A DNA stretch of 56,304 bases from Candidatus Heimdallarchaeota archaeon (GTDB lineage: Archaea; Asgardarchaeota; Heimdallarchaeia; Heimdallarchaeales; Heimdallarchaeaceae). The stretch spans positions 1-56,304 of the forward strand of contig DAOVER010000022.1 in NCBI GenBank assembly GCA_030668875.1, read 5' to 3'. Shown here one piece after another: positions 28,201 through 36,370 of the stretch. Below the pieces are notes generated by a model. That model made no database searches. It saw only the letters and a program-made list of their open reading frames with translations, and had not been told where the DNA came from. The first letter of the stretch is position 1; every line of letters begins with the position of its first letter. A program made the position numbers and the translations under genes.

Positions 28201-29686
28201 TAAAGAAGAGATTTTCAGCATAATGCGAGCGAACAATGATGAAGTCATGCTAAAACTACAAGAGACGATTAAAATAAATATTGATGAACACTCAGCGCTT
28301 GTAACAAATGTATCTTCTTCGATGGACAATAACATGAAAATCCTCCAATCAGAGTTTGAGGGGGCAAAAACTGCTTTAGATACTGATGTGTCCGTTACTC
28401 TAGATGAAGCTTCAGCAAGTTATGGTCAACAAACAAAAGTAGTGGGTGATGAAATCCAAAATGTTGTTGATCAAGAAGTACAAGCGTTCTTGGAGAATTC
28501 AGAAGGTTTGTTAGCAGATTTAAGCGTTTCACCTGAAAAAGCATCATCACTAGATAATGCAATTAATAAAGCAAAAACAGAACTCAATAAAATTACTGAA
28601 GCTTACCCCGAGTGGTTAGATGTTGATAACACTAAATATGCATCAGATCTTAATTCAGCAATAAGTGATTATCATACTCATGCACAAACAATTTTAGATG
28701 AATTATACGAAGAAACTAGAAAAGACCTGGAAAAAGTCTATGCGAACATTTCAAGTGAATATGATAAAAGTATAACTTCTGTTGAAGAAGCATTTGAGAA
28801 AGAAGGCAATGACTTCAAGTTGAATGTTAGTCATCAAATTAATTCGCTAGTATCAAATTCAGATTCCAATTCTTCAGCTTTAGTGACAAATATCCAAAGT
28901 ACAAAAGATTCGTTACTTGATGCTTCATCTTCAGTTCATGAGATAGTAGATGTAGATCTTAAAGGAGTTGAGAAAGCTGTTGAAGATATCTTTGAGACAT
29001 TCAATGGAGTTATAGTTGATAAAATGGAAAAAGCTTTGGAAAATTCTAAAGCATCTAAATCAACCAAAGAAGAATATGCATCAAAACTGCAAACATTCAA
29101 AGAAGAATTCATCTCAAATTCATTAAAGGAAATAGATAACGTAGATGTGAATATCACAGGTATTCTAAAATCAATCCCATCAAAGATCGACATTGTTTTG
29201 GAAGCTACAGGAGAATCAATGAAATTACTTAGAAGTGTTCTCAATTTAGGTAAGGGTGTTGAACCTGCCCCTATTGAAGACATCTGGCTAGTACATGGAA
29301 GAGAACAAACATTTTCCACGATGATGTCACTTCTAAGGAATACAAAATCTTCTGCTACTATTATCAGTCCTGCTTTGAGCTGGATTGATGCTGAATTCTT
29401 AGATACTTATGGAAGGAAACTAGAAATAGTAACCAATACTACAACACATACTGAAGCCGATAATACTATCTTAGATAAGTTACTAGGAATGGGGAATGTC
29501 ATAGTGAAAGATGACCATCAATTGACTGCTTATATGGGCACAAGAGATGGTATTGAGGAAGGATTTCTAGGACATACTACAGCATCTGGAGAACCTGTTT
29601 TAATCGTAACTTTCAATGAAGATCTGGTTAAAGAAATAACTAAAATCTTTTATGAATTCAGAAGTAAAAAACAAATCAGAAAATAG
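25271..29686 (+). CDS. Giant coiled-coil protein with TrmB-like winged helix at the N-terminus and TrmB-like C-terminal domain
   Basis: This protein of about 1471 residues begins MESTLEKIGLSQDEIQVYST, the hallmark opening of TrmB-type winged helices, and the HTH runs to about residue 75. About 1230 residues of nearly continuous coiled coil follow. Breaks occur near 680-720 (LQKVFGKEAGPRMAHLIG, close to the middle) and near 1085-1125 (a Pro-containing segment ending EAYPEWLDV). The last 140 residues are globular (IEDIWLVHGREQTFSTMMSLL, then alternating strands and helices ending in EITKIFYEF), like the C-terminal sensor part of TrmB regulators. So a TrmB-type protein appears split by an enormous rod. 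ATG 25271 is chosen over GTG 25262 because GTGAT precedes it and the family starts MES. Confidence 0.75.
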   Translation: MESTLEKIGLSQDEIQVYSTVVQFGTRTIGQIQSYYKQSAEIISSALDSLVTKGYIKEIKARNTEGTSYFIPLPPQIKLTEDVSMRLENELKALSDDVKNDWNNTMKTFRGQLSTFHNQITESTDNHSQELSGISNQFLDSVSEVVTTGKNDIQEAITKIKTDTGTISTTHSDNLKKSIQRIQDNISSTFDTTIHRVGEHHENFKTKIQETYTNLETEHTARAQGQLDGIIEKVEGIKINVNTLLEQFNSKADEKKSLIVENTSEVNKKLISDSKLITKESTTKSIETINKIVSDYQTNLDEYQTKVKSILSSLNEELKKLEDLTSNRIKDAIEKAKDSAISVLGQNETQFQDLLSKIKTLSVEKLGELISQTETTTSDMKNKLVGNLNDYLNDFEKNSDSLLTLLQEGINSGLTLFEDTLSKSIENVSDQIKTFFGEIMADFDALKLSINEDLQKSLTDFVNLSSSQKEDMNKKIKELNSSLSTSIQESIQQSNTKLTDVATEISTEADKALASIKKKEQASLKKLETDVLANQEIMVTFLSNTISTFELSSSEYVTDISSTIDKYSKKMNESKKQFTSTHKEFKENFLAHLNELKTTALSDIKENIDDNTNTVNNFMDTKNEEIKTRIVSFSEDFAKKGRDVRDEVPNLVQINYQSSLESVQELDDQFKTAVAKLTEINEAFQDLDQKQLQKVFGKEAGPRMAHLIGTMSADVNNLKYNTESKIDEVIKTFTSSMESLSTDIFNKMNNHIDELSQLSDSEVKDISQKIEEAKGEITNQLKESLNSMKEHVTTIFTTYETSFAELQDTNTKALGSIVGNEDDSINSLKSKVEEATTNLTNHITEITAPEKVQGLYQGHIDTVTKNSNSFVSEVAKLIVNEKEKIDTSKNTILQTMNDSEQEMSKKLADTSKELEKTNKLITDNATNSFKAIINKTGKYLDGLIQAGETISDDEEGGVEKTKMQLLIEEGLQGLLSSKEEIFSIMRANNDEVMLKLQETIKINIDEHSALVTNVSSSMDNNMKILQSEFEGAKTALDTDVSVTLDEASASYGQQTKVVGDEIQNVVDQEVQAFLENSEGLLADLSVSPEKASSLDNAINKAKTELNKITEAYPEWLDVDNTKYASDLNSAISDYHTHAQTILDELYEETRKDLEKVYANISSEYDKSITSVEEAFEKEGNDFKLNVSHQINSLVSNSDSNSSALVTNIQSTKDSLLDASSSVHEIVDVDLKGVEKAVEDIFETFNGVIVDKMEKALENSKASKSTKEEYASKLQTFKEEFISNSLKEIDNVDVNITGILKSIPSKIDIVLEATGESMKLLRSVLNLGKGVEPAPIEDIWLVHGREQTFSTMMSLLRNTKSSATIISPALSWIDAEFLDTYGRKLEIVTNTTTHTEADNTILDKLLGMGNVIVKDDHQLTAYMGTRDGIEEGFLGHTTASGEPVLIVTFNEDLVKEITKIFYEFRSKKQIRK

Positions 29687-29692
29687 TTAACC

Positions 29693-29712
29693 TATTTTCA
29701 TTTTTTTATTTT
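29693..29712 (+). terminator. T-rich terminator of the coiled-coil operon
   Basis: A run of T including seven in a row follows the stop codon of the giant coiled-coil gene. Confidence 0.45.
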
Positions 29713-29777
29713 AGCTTGCAGTAATCTGTAATCTTTTTATGTGAAGAGCCTTCAAGTTATGTAATAAGGTGCTAGTA

Positions 29778-30143
29778 TTGTGGATAATGCAGCCATGTCC
29801 TTTACACAAAGAAGTTGACAACGAAACCTACTGCATTCTGGATGACGAATTTGATGATGTTATACTAATTAACTTTTTACACCCATTAGATTTGCAAAAA
29901 ATTGACTTAAGTGAGTTTCAAAACCCATCATACTGCATTAATGCTGTGATAGCTGATGAAGAGGATTTTGTTTTCTGCCCTACAAAGAATAAAAGAATAA
30001 AGATTGGAGATATGTCTATACCTCGCAAAATTTACATGAATGTGAGAGAAGTACTTCTATTTATGGATCCTGAAGCGCAAAGCTGTTCAGAATGTCTGTA
30101 CAAAGCTTTAATTGCGATGAAAAAAAGTGTAGAAGGGTTGTAG
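29778..30143 (+). CDS. Small Cys-containing hypothetical protein
   Basis: This protein of about 121 residues has Cys pairs at both ends: PCPLH...YC near the N-terminus and CSECLYKA near the C-terminus, with two more Cys between. That pattern could bind a metal, but no known family is recognised. Start alternatives are GTG 29769, TTG 29778 (six bases after GGTG) and ATG 29787; all keep the first Cys. A TATA-like CTTTTTATG lies at about 29733-29741. It ends four bases before the convergent GAPDH gene. Confidence 0.5.
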   Translation: MWIMQPCPLHKEVDNETYCILDDEFDDVILINFLHPLDLQKIDLSEFQNPSYCINAVIADEEDFVFCPTKNKRIKIGDMSIPRKIYMNVREVLLFMDPEAQSCSECLYKALIAMKKSVEGL

Positions 30144-30147
30144 CTAA

Positions 30148-31155
30148 TTATTTACTAGCTACATAAAGAGCAAGATCTACCATTCTGTTTGAATAACCTG
30201 ATTCATTATCGTACCATGCGACAATTTTAACTTGATTTTTATGGCACATAGTTAAAGGTAAGTCCACTGTTGCTGATTGAGGTGCTCCATTGTAATCTAT
30301 AGAAACTAATGGTAAGCTAGAAACAGCTAAAATACCTTTTAGTTTACCTTTAGCAGCTTCTTTGAACATATTATTTATCTCATCAACAGATGTCTCTTTC
30401 TTCAACGTGTAAATGGCATCAATTAAAGATACATTTGGAGTAGGAACACGAATGGAAATTGCTTGTAACTTACCGTCTAAATGTGGTAATACTATGCCTA
30501 CTGCTGATGCAGCTCCTGTAGATGTAGGTATCATAGATAGAGTGGCTGATCTAGCTCTTCTCAAATCACTATGAGGAAGGTCAAGTAATCTCTGATCTGT
30601 GGTATAAGAATGAATTGTGGTCATAAACCCTGATTCAACACCAAAATTATCATCCAGTAATTTGGTAATTGGTGCATAACAATTAGTTGTGCAACTTGCA
30701 TTTGAAATCACCTTGTGTTCATCAGGATCAAACTGTTCTTCGTTTACACCAAGAACAAAAGTTGGTATAGGTTTAACCTTTCCTTTGTCTGGTGCAGAAA
30801 TAAGAACATATTTTACTCCTCTCTCCATGTGCTTAGAAGCTAGTTCATATGTTCGGAAAATGCCTACACATTCAAAAACGATGTCGACTTTCCAATCATC
30901 CCAAGGAATATTCGCGGGGTCTCTTTCTTTTGAAATTGGTATTTCAACACCTTTAACAATAATTGAATTTTCAGTGTGGCTTACATCATGCGAGAAAATT
31001 TTGTGAACACTATCATACTTTAACAGATGCTGTAATGTGCCTGCATCTGTGATATCATTAATCCCTACAACTTCGATGTTTGGATTATCATAAGCGGCTC
31101 TAAAAATCCCTCTACCTATTCTTCCAAATCCATTGATTCCAACTCTTAAAACCAT
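30148..31155 (-). CDS. gap: Glyceraldehyde-3-phosphate dehydrogenase, type I (bacterial/eukaryotic type)
   Basis: This 335-residue glycolytic enzyme oxidises glyceraldehyde 3-phosphate with NAD and phosphate. The Rossmann motif INGFGRIGR is at the N-terminus. NDITDAGTLQHLLKYDSVH matches the NAD-binding and phosphate region of type I GAPDH. NASCTTNC carries the catalytic Cys (about residue 155), and WYDNESGYSNR closes the active site. This is the bacterial/eukaryotic class; most archaea use an unrelated-looking type II enzyme, so transfer from bacteria is likely. ATG 31155 is fixed by GGTGAG four to five bases upstream; a GTG at 31164 overlaps that site. Confidence 0.95.
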   Translation of the reverse strand: MVLRVGINGFGRIGRGIFRAAYDNPNIEVVGINDITDAGTLQHLLKYDSVHKIFSHDVSHTENSIIVKGVEIPISKERDPANIPWDDWKVDIVFECVGIFRTYELASKHMERGVKYVLISAPDKGKVKPIPTFVLGVNEEQFDPDEHKVISNASCTTNCYAPITKLLDDNFGVESGFMTTIHSYTTDQRLLDLPHSDLRRARSATLSMIPTSTGAASAVGIVLPHLDGKLQAISIRVPTPNVSLIDAIYTLKKETSVDEINNMFKEAAKGKLKGILAVSSLPLVSIDYNGAPQSATVDLPLTMCHKNQVKIVAWYDNESGYSNRMVDLALYVASK

Positions 31156-31258
31156 ATTACTCACCAGTATTGAACTCTATTGTAAAAACTAGCATTTAAA
31201 ATTTCCTACATCAATATGAGTGAGTAGTAAAAATAAAAGAAATAAAAGAAAAACATCC

Positions 31259-32353
31259 CTATTTTTCTTGTGTAATCTGTTTTTCTTCTTGCTTCTTCTT
31301 TTTTGCTTCAAGTCTTTGTTGTTTCTTTTCTTTTCTTCTCTTCTTATTTTCTTCGTATTCTTCATCAGACATAGTAGAAACACCATGAACAAAAGAGAAG
31401 AACCATGTTGAGAATACACCTATTAATAGGAAAAGTATCAATGAAGCGAACAATGCATATCTCATAACATCTAACCCATCCCAACCATTAACTAGATCCC
31501 CATCTCTGTATAGGAAATACTTACTTATACCAAGATATAAGGAGAAAATAGAAAATAGTAGAGTAAGAATTGACTGGATAAGAACATTGAGCCAGAAGAA
31601 TTTTTTAGTTCTGTTTTCAATATACCTTTGACCAACCAAATGCTTCAAAACGAACTCTTCACGCAAATAATCATGGAAACGTTTTGGTAGTATAAAGACT
31701 TTCTTGAGAGCTTGTTTAATCCTTTCGAATAAGGTTGATCTTTTAGCGAAGTTGTAAATGAGGATTCCCAATCCTGATAAAATGATTAAAGCACCTAGTA
31801 GAACAACCGCTGTTATCCAATCGTGACCAGTTAAAGCTGAGGTTATTGGAACAATAATCAATTCATAAAAGAAATCCATAAAAATTACTTGAAGTAACCA
31901 CCAAATTCCTTCACCAATTACGACAAATATTTGACCTATTGCTGCCCAGAATTGATCATTGAGGAATAAATCAATTATGTCGTCAAACACTTGAAAATAA
32001 AACAGTAAGAAAACCACTGCAATACTCAAACTCATCGAAAAGAATAGAGTTGGTATTAGGGAAAGGAAGTTTTTATCTTCTTCAGTTAGGGATTGTTCAT
32101 TACGGACTCGCAGGAATTTTATTGTCCTTACAATTAGAACTCCTGTGTACCAGAATGGGAATAATACGTACTTGAAGAAGCCTTTAATTACCTTCCAAAC
32201 ACCTTTAAAGAATATTTTAACCCCATTCCAGATTTTTTCCCCAACTACATTATCTCCGGAAGCTCTTTTTCTTGCTCTTTCTTTCTTCTTGAGCTCCCTT
32301 TTCTCCTTTCTCGCCTTTTTTCTTTCTTCTTTTGTTACGTTAGGTTTAGGCAT
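31259..32353 (-). CDS. Multi-span membrane protein with charged tails, unknown function
   Basis: This 364-residue protein begins with about 35 strongly basic residues (EERKKARKEKRELKKKERAR), has about five or six hydrophobic segments (near 65-85, 105-130, 150-180, 190-212, 260-285, 300-330), and ends with a highly charged Lys/Glu tail of about 40 residues. Basic ends and positive loops place both termini in the cytoplasm. I recognise no transporter motif. AAATATTTAAG about 25 bases before the ATG suggests a leaderless transcript. It is divergent from the surface protein at 32455. Confidence 0.65.
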   Translation of the reverse strand: MPKPNVTKEERKKARKEKRELKKKERARKRASGDNVVGEKIWNGVKIFFKGVWKVIKGFFKYVLFPFWYTGVLIVRTIKFLRVRNEQSLTEEDKNFLSLIPTLFFSMSLSIAVVFLLFYFQVFDDIIDLFLNDQFWAAIGQIFVVIGEGIWWLLQVIFMDFFYELIIVPITSALTGHDWITAVVLLGALIILSGLGILIYNFAKRSTLFERIKQALKKVFILPKRFHDYLREEFVLKHLVGQRYIENRTKKFFWLNVLIQSILTLLFSIFSLYLGISKYFLYRDGDLVNGWDGLDVMRYALFASLILFLLIGVFSTWFFSFVHGVSTMSDEEYEENKKRRKEKKQQRLEAKKKKQEEKQITQEK

Positions 32354-32454
32354 ACAAGAGAATTATGTTGGTATCTCTTAAATATTTTTGCTATAATCGT
32401 TGAATAGAAAGATTTTATAGAAGTTTTGTACTTTAGATATTTGAGAAGATTATT

Positions 32455-33447
32455 GTGCAGACAAAGAATAAAATAATTGTAGGGTTCACATTCGCAATTT
32501 TACTTGTATCGCTATCATTAAACAATAACTATACAACAGCTGAGTTTGAATTAGGTGAGCTCGAAGATCTTTCAGATTGGTTCGTATCTTCGACCGTGGT
32601 GAATTTTAACGAAGATTTCAAGACCAACTTATTGTTCTCTTTTGTGAATGAGAGTTTAGGTTTAGAAATAACTCCTTATTTAACACTTCAATCTCAAATT
32701 AACGTTCCTCTGAATTTTACTGGATATTTAAGCAAGGAAATCACTGATGACATTTCAACCTATGGTATTCAAATAGGTAGTAGTGTTGGTAATGTGTCAA
32801 TGGGTCTTAACGGTTCAATAGATCTTACAACATCTATAACAGATGAAATACATGAAATCCATATATCTATTGAGGAAGGTTCTGCAGTGTCTTTTGCTAA
32901 CTTTGAAACTATAATTGGAGAAAATATAACCGTTCCTATCAACTTCTCACCAATAGTATTAAACTTTAATGTGCCAGAAGTAGGAGGAGCATCCCTATCT
33001 TTGGAACCAATTGCTTATCTTAATGGATCGATCAGTTTATCATCTCTAATAAATGGACAAGAATTAAACTGGATAAAAGGAAATGAAATATATTTCAATG
33101 AACTCTCAATTACAGAAGATATAGGCATGTATAATATTTCGATTGAAGATATCTCGATAAATTTTGAAGATGTCCATTTAGTAACAAATGGTATGAATGT
33201 CATACTTACACTGCATTCAATACTTGGCGATATCTCAGAAGATTTCTTCATCGATATGTCAACTGTTGATTGGGGAGAAGCACAAGAAACCTTAGATTTC
33301 TTCATTATATTCTTGTTAAACAATGTTTTTGATTTAGATGATCAAGAAATAATGATTGGAATTGATAGAGCTTCATATCCCTGGTTCAGTATAATACCAA
33401 TTCTTGCTTTAACAGCTATCATAGTTTATCGAAAGAAAAGAAGATAG
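32455..33447 (+). CDS. Secreted, C-terminally membrane-anchored surface protein
   Basis: This 330-residue protein has a signal peptide at residues 1-29 (KIIVGFTFAILLVSLSL), a beta-rich, acidic, Asn-rich ectodomain with many NxS/NxT sites (possible N-glycosylation), and a final hydrophobic span followed by RKKRR. Start is GTG 32455; GATTTTATAG at about 32411-32420 could be the TATA box. No enzymatic motif is visible. The anchor architecture is the same as in the proteases earlier in the window. Confidence 0.65.
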   Translation: MQTKNKIIVGFTFAILLVSLSLNNNYTTAEFELGELEDLSDWFVSSTVVNFNEDFKTNLLFSFVNESLGLEITPYLTLQSQINVPLNFTGYLSKEITDDISTYGIQIGSSVGNVSMGLNGSIDLTTSITDEIHEIHISIEEGSAVSFANFETIIGENITVPINFSPIVLNFNVPEVGGASLSLEPIAYLNGSISLSSLINGQELNWIKGNEIYFNELSITEDIGMYNISIEDISINFEDVHLVTNGMNVILTLHSILGDISEDFFIDMSTVDWGEAQETLDFFIIFLLNNVFDLDDQEIMIGIDRASYPWFSIIPILALTAIIVYRKKRR

Positions 33448-33523
33448 CTTTAACTTTTATCTTTCCATCTATAATTTTAAAAATCCACCTTTATAGGATT
33501 GCTTAGAGTTATAGGTGATACTT

Positions 33524-34756
33524 ATGTCAAAAGATAATGGTACACAATCTAAATTCTATCTTGATTTAGATAATAAATGGACGGCTCACAATTATAAACC
33601 CATACCCGTTGTTGTTAAGAAAGCTAAGGGAATCTGGGTGTGGGATGTTGATGGTAAGAAATATATGGATTGTTTGAGCGCTTATTCAAGTCAAAATTTT
33701 GGACATGGAAATCCAAAATTGGTAAAATCACTGAAAAAACAATTGGATAAAGTGATTCTAACATCACGAGCATTTTGCAATGATGCAATGGGAACAGCTG
33801 CAAAGAAACTGTGTGAATTAACAGGATATGAAACATTTCTACCCATGAATACTGGTGCTGAAGCAGTTGAATCTGCATTGAAAATCGCTCGAAAATGGGG
33901 TTATGAGAAAAAAGCTGTTGGAAAAGATAAGGCAGAGATTATAGTTTGTGAGAATAACTTTCACGGTAGAACTATTACAATTGTAGGATTTTCCACAGAC
34001 CCAGATGCTTATGATGGATTTGGACCAAAAACTCCTGGATTTAAGATTATTCCACATGGGGATGCAGAAGCATTAGAAAAAGCTATTACAAAGAATACTG
34101 TAGCATTCATGTTTGAACCAATTCAAGGAGAAGCCGGTGTACTCATACCTCCTGAAGGTTATATTAAGAAAGTACAGAACATATGTAAGGAAAACAATGT
34201 TATCTTGATAGCTGATGAAATCCAAACTGGATTCTGTAGGACTGGGGAACTGTTAGCTTGTCAATATGAATCAGTAAAACCTGATATGACACTTGTTGCG
34301 AAAGCTGTTGGAGGAGGAGTTTTCCCTGTATCTGGTGTTTTATCTAACTGGGAGATTATGGATGTTCTTACTCCTGGTTCACATGGAAGTACTTGGGGTG
34401 GAAACAGTGCAGGTATGGCTGTTTTAGAGGCTGTATGTGATCTTTTAGTTGAGGAAGATTTTGCACAGAAGTCAAACGATCTCGGTAAATTTTTCGTGGA
34501 TGGTCTCAAAGAAATCCAGAAAAAATATCCAGAAAAAATCAAGGAAGTTCGTGGAAGAGGGTTGTTAATTGCTCTAGAACTTTCTGAGAAAGCTCGACCT
34601 TATACTGAAGCATTAATGAACAATTCACCAATTGGAGTCTTAGCTAAAGAAACACATGAATTCTCTATACGTTTTGCTCCACCTTTAGTGATAACAAAGA
34701 AAGATCTTCAGTGGGCTCTTAGCATTATTGACAAGGTTTTTGCTGAAGTAAATTAA
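33524..34756 (+). CDS. rocD: Ornithine aminotransferase (class III PLP aminotransferase)
   Basis: This cytosolic PLP enzyme of 410 residues converts ornithine and 2-oxoglutarate to glutamate semialdehyde and glutamate. Family blocks: YMDCLSAYSSQNFGHGNPKL, MNTGAEAVESALKIARKWGY, NNFHGRTITIVGFSTDP, FEPIQGEAGV, LIADEIQTGFCRTG with the PLP-ring Asp, and LVAKAVGGGVFPVSGVL with the Schiff-base Lys. The SAYSSQNFGH and tail sequences fit ornithine rather than acetylornithine or GABA aminotransferases. The ATG is set by AGGTGAT five bases upstream; a GTG at 33515 lies inside that site. A T-rich terminator follows at about 34761-34780. Confidence 0.9.
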   Translation: MSKDNGTQSKFYLDLDNKWTAHNYKPIPVVVKKAKGIWVWDVDGKKYMDCLSAYSSQNFGHGNPKLVKSLKKQLDKVILTSRAFCNDAMGTAAKKLCELTGYETFLPMNTGAEAVESALKIARKWGYEKKAVGKDKAEIIVCENNFHGRTITIVGFSTDPDAYDGFGPKTPGFKIIPHGDAEALEKAITKNTVAFMFEPIQGEAGVLIPPEGYIKKVQNICKENNVILIADEIQTGFCRTGELLACQYESVKPDMTLVAKAVGGGVFPVSGVLSNWEIMDVLTPGSHGSTWGGNSAGMAVLEAVCDLLVEEDFAQKSNDLGKFFVDGLKEIQKKYPEKIKEVRGRGLLIALELSEKARPYTEALMNNSPIGVLAKETHEFSIRFAPPLVITKKDLQWALSIIDKVFAEVN

Positions 34757-34760
34757 ACCT

Positions 34761-34780
34761 TCCTTTTTTCTTTTCTTTCT
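34761..34780 (+). terminator. T-rich terminator after ornithine aminotransferase
   Basis: A run of T and C with a TTTTTT tract follows the stop and overlaps the end of the convergent small gene. Confidence 0.4.
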
Positions 34781-35003
34781 AGTATCTACAGTATGGATCT
34801 CTAGACATTTTAATTATCTCTTCCTCATTCTGTAATATAATATAAGCTCTCTCAATGCATGTTGTGAAAATTTTTCTTTCTGGTTCGCGATAAATTCTTA
34901 CTTGATACATGGAATCGCTATGAGCGATAATCTCTCCAAACCTATGGATTAGTATAGCACTCTCGCTAGATTCAGAATTTGGTAGAATCTTTTGTATACC
35001 CAT
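34779..35003 (-). CDS. Small hypothetical protein (74 residues), leaderless
   Basis: This short protein starts MGIQKILPNSESSESAILI; alternating strand-like and helical parts suggest a compact alpha/beta fold. It has two Cys. A strong TATA element (TTTTTATAT, minus strand, about 35024-35034) is about 26 bases before the ATG, which supports a real leaderless gene and argues against a random reading frame. The function is not recognised. Confidence 0.5.
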   Translation of the reverse strand: MGIQKILPNSESSESAILIHRFGEIIAHSDSMYQVRIYREPERKIFTTCIERAYIILQNEEEIIKMSRDPYCRY

Positions 35004-35023
35004 GATATAGTTGATTAGTTTGG

Positions 35024-35034
35024 ATATAAAAACC
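35024..35034 (-). promoter_or_regulatory. TATA box of the small leaderless gene
   Basis: TTTTTATATCC on the minus strand sits about 26 bases upstream of ATG 35003, with no ribosome-binding site between. Confidence 0.5.
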
Positions 35035-35085
35035 CAGAAAACAGAAAGTGATAACTTTCTGTATCATGGTAAGAAAAAAGAATAG

Positions 35086-36309
35086 TTATCCTAGAGGAAA
35101 GAGAGCTATATCCTCAAAGAGAATTATGAAAACTATTATCTGTAGCAATATTATCATAATGCCTTCAAACGTGTCAAATTTTCCATCTTGGAAACACCGT
35201 TTGACAAACCATAAGACCCCTGCTATAGCTGATAATTGTAATAGGATGAATGGATGTAGAGGTACAATTGTTATCATTCCCAGAATACCAAATACAAGCA
35301 ATGAGGATTGAAGGATCCCGCCCATAGCATTCCCTATACCTACTTCAATTTCATCTTTTGCAGCTGATATGATAGCTATTCCGTGTTCTGGAACAGCTCC
35401 AGAAGCTCCTAATATTAAAGCGGTTATAATTATCTCCGAGTTTGTTCTGTCTTGTGTAATTGGAATTAACTGTTGAACACTCTCTGTCAATATATGCCCA
35501 CCAAAAAATATTCCAACAAAACCCAGAACTAAGAAAATTAATGTCATTGGAATAGAGAGATCACCATGAGCTTCATGTCCAGATGTCTTTCCTTCAGTTT
35601 CCACTTCTTCTTTCGCTGGATTCAATGTTTGTTCTATATCCTCTTTATCCTTGATTGACATTTTTTTGTTGTTTTCTTTCACAACAACGATATATATTAG
35701 ATAAAAAAGATAACTACCGGCAAGCATTGCACCCACTGGCACTGTTAAAACTGCTGTACTAAGTGACTCAGTTCCAATCTCTAATATGTGGAAATATTGA
35801 CTGAAACCAAATATTACAGCCATTGCTAAAGCAACTATGGCCCATCTTATTATTGGAGCCTCTTTCTCTTTTAAATCCTCAGGAACAGATATTGAGCCTT
35901 TTTTCTTAATTGTAGAAACGATAATTGCTATTCCTAGAATGAGTGTGTTAAAACCTGCAGCAGATAGAACAGTGACGATTGCTGTTAGAGTATCATTATA
36001 ATTAACGATGAGTAAAATGGCAATAACAGCCTCTGGAAGATTTGAAGCTAAACTCGAAAGGATTCCTGCAACATATTCAGACAAACCAACATACTTAGCT
36101 CCACTGTTTAAACCTATAACAGCCCACTCCGAGGGACGAAAGGCTAACCAAATACCAACAATAAAACCAAATATAATTAACCACATAGACCATCCTCCAT
36201 GGAAAACAACATATTCAAGTATGAAAAATGTTGCAATTGCTATTAATGCAATTAATGCTTCCCAGAAAGTAATGTGGAAAGTTTTTTTGAATTTTATAAC
36301 GAAACTCAT
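35086..36309 (-). CDS. CaCA-superfamily cation (sodium/calcium or cation/proton) exchanger
   Basis: This 407-residue membrane antiporter has about ten or eleven hydrophobic segments in two halves. Each half has an alpha repeat with the ion-binding Glu after a Pro: SSLASNLPEAVIAILL (about residues 86-101) and GASGAVPEHGIAIISAAKD (about 297-315), followed by GNAMGGILQSSLLVFG. These match the CaCA (S/T)xxPE repeat pattern. A charged cytosolic loop containing His and Glu (about 215-255) separates the halves. The exact ions cannot be told. The extended acidic loop could sense cations. Confidence 0.8.
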   Translation of the reverse strand: MSFVIKFKKTFHITFWEALIALIAIATFFILEYVVFHGGWSMWLIIFGFIVGIWLAFRPSEWAVIGLNSGAKYVGLSEYVAGILSSLASNLPEAVIAILLIVNYNDTLTAIVTVLSAAGFNTLILGIAIIVSTIKKKGSISVPEDLKEKEAPIIRWAIVALAMAVIFGFSQYFHILEIGTESLSTAVLTVPVGAMLAGSYLFYLIYIVVVKENNKKMSIKDKEDIEQTLNPAKEEVETEGKTSGHEAHGDLSIPMTLIFLVLGFVGIFFGGHILTESVQQLIPITQDRTNSEIIITALILGASGAVPEHGIAIISAAKDEIEVGIGNAMGGILQSSLLVFGILGMITIVPLHPFILLQLSAIAGVLWFVKRCFQDGKFDTFEGIMIILLQIIVFIILFEDIALFPLG

Positions 36310-36370
36310 ATCGACACTATTGAAAAAGTCATATATAAAATGTGTGGAGTTGATTTATTCAATTATGAAT

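Noticed and set aside
31189..31419. Lys/Phe-rich small open frames around 31.2-31.4 kb on both strands
   Set aside because: They mirror the low-complexity Lys/Glu tail of the membrane protein at 31259-32353 and have no independent support.
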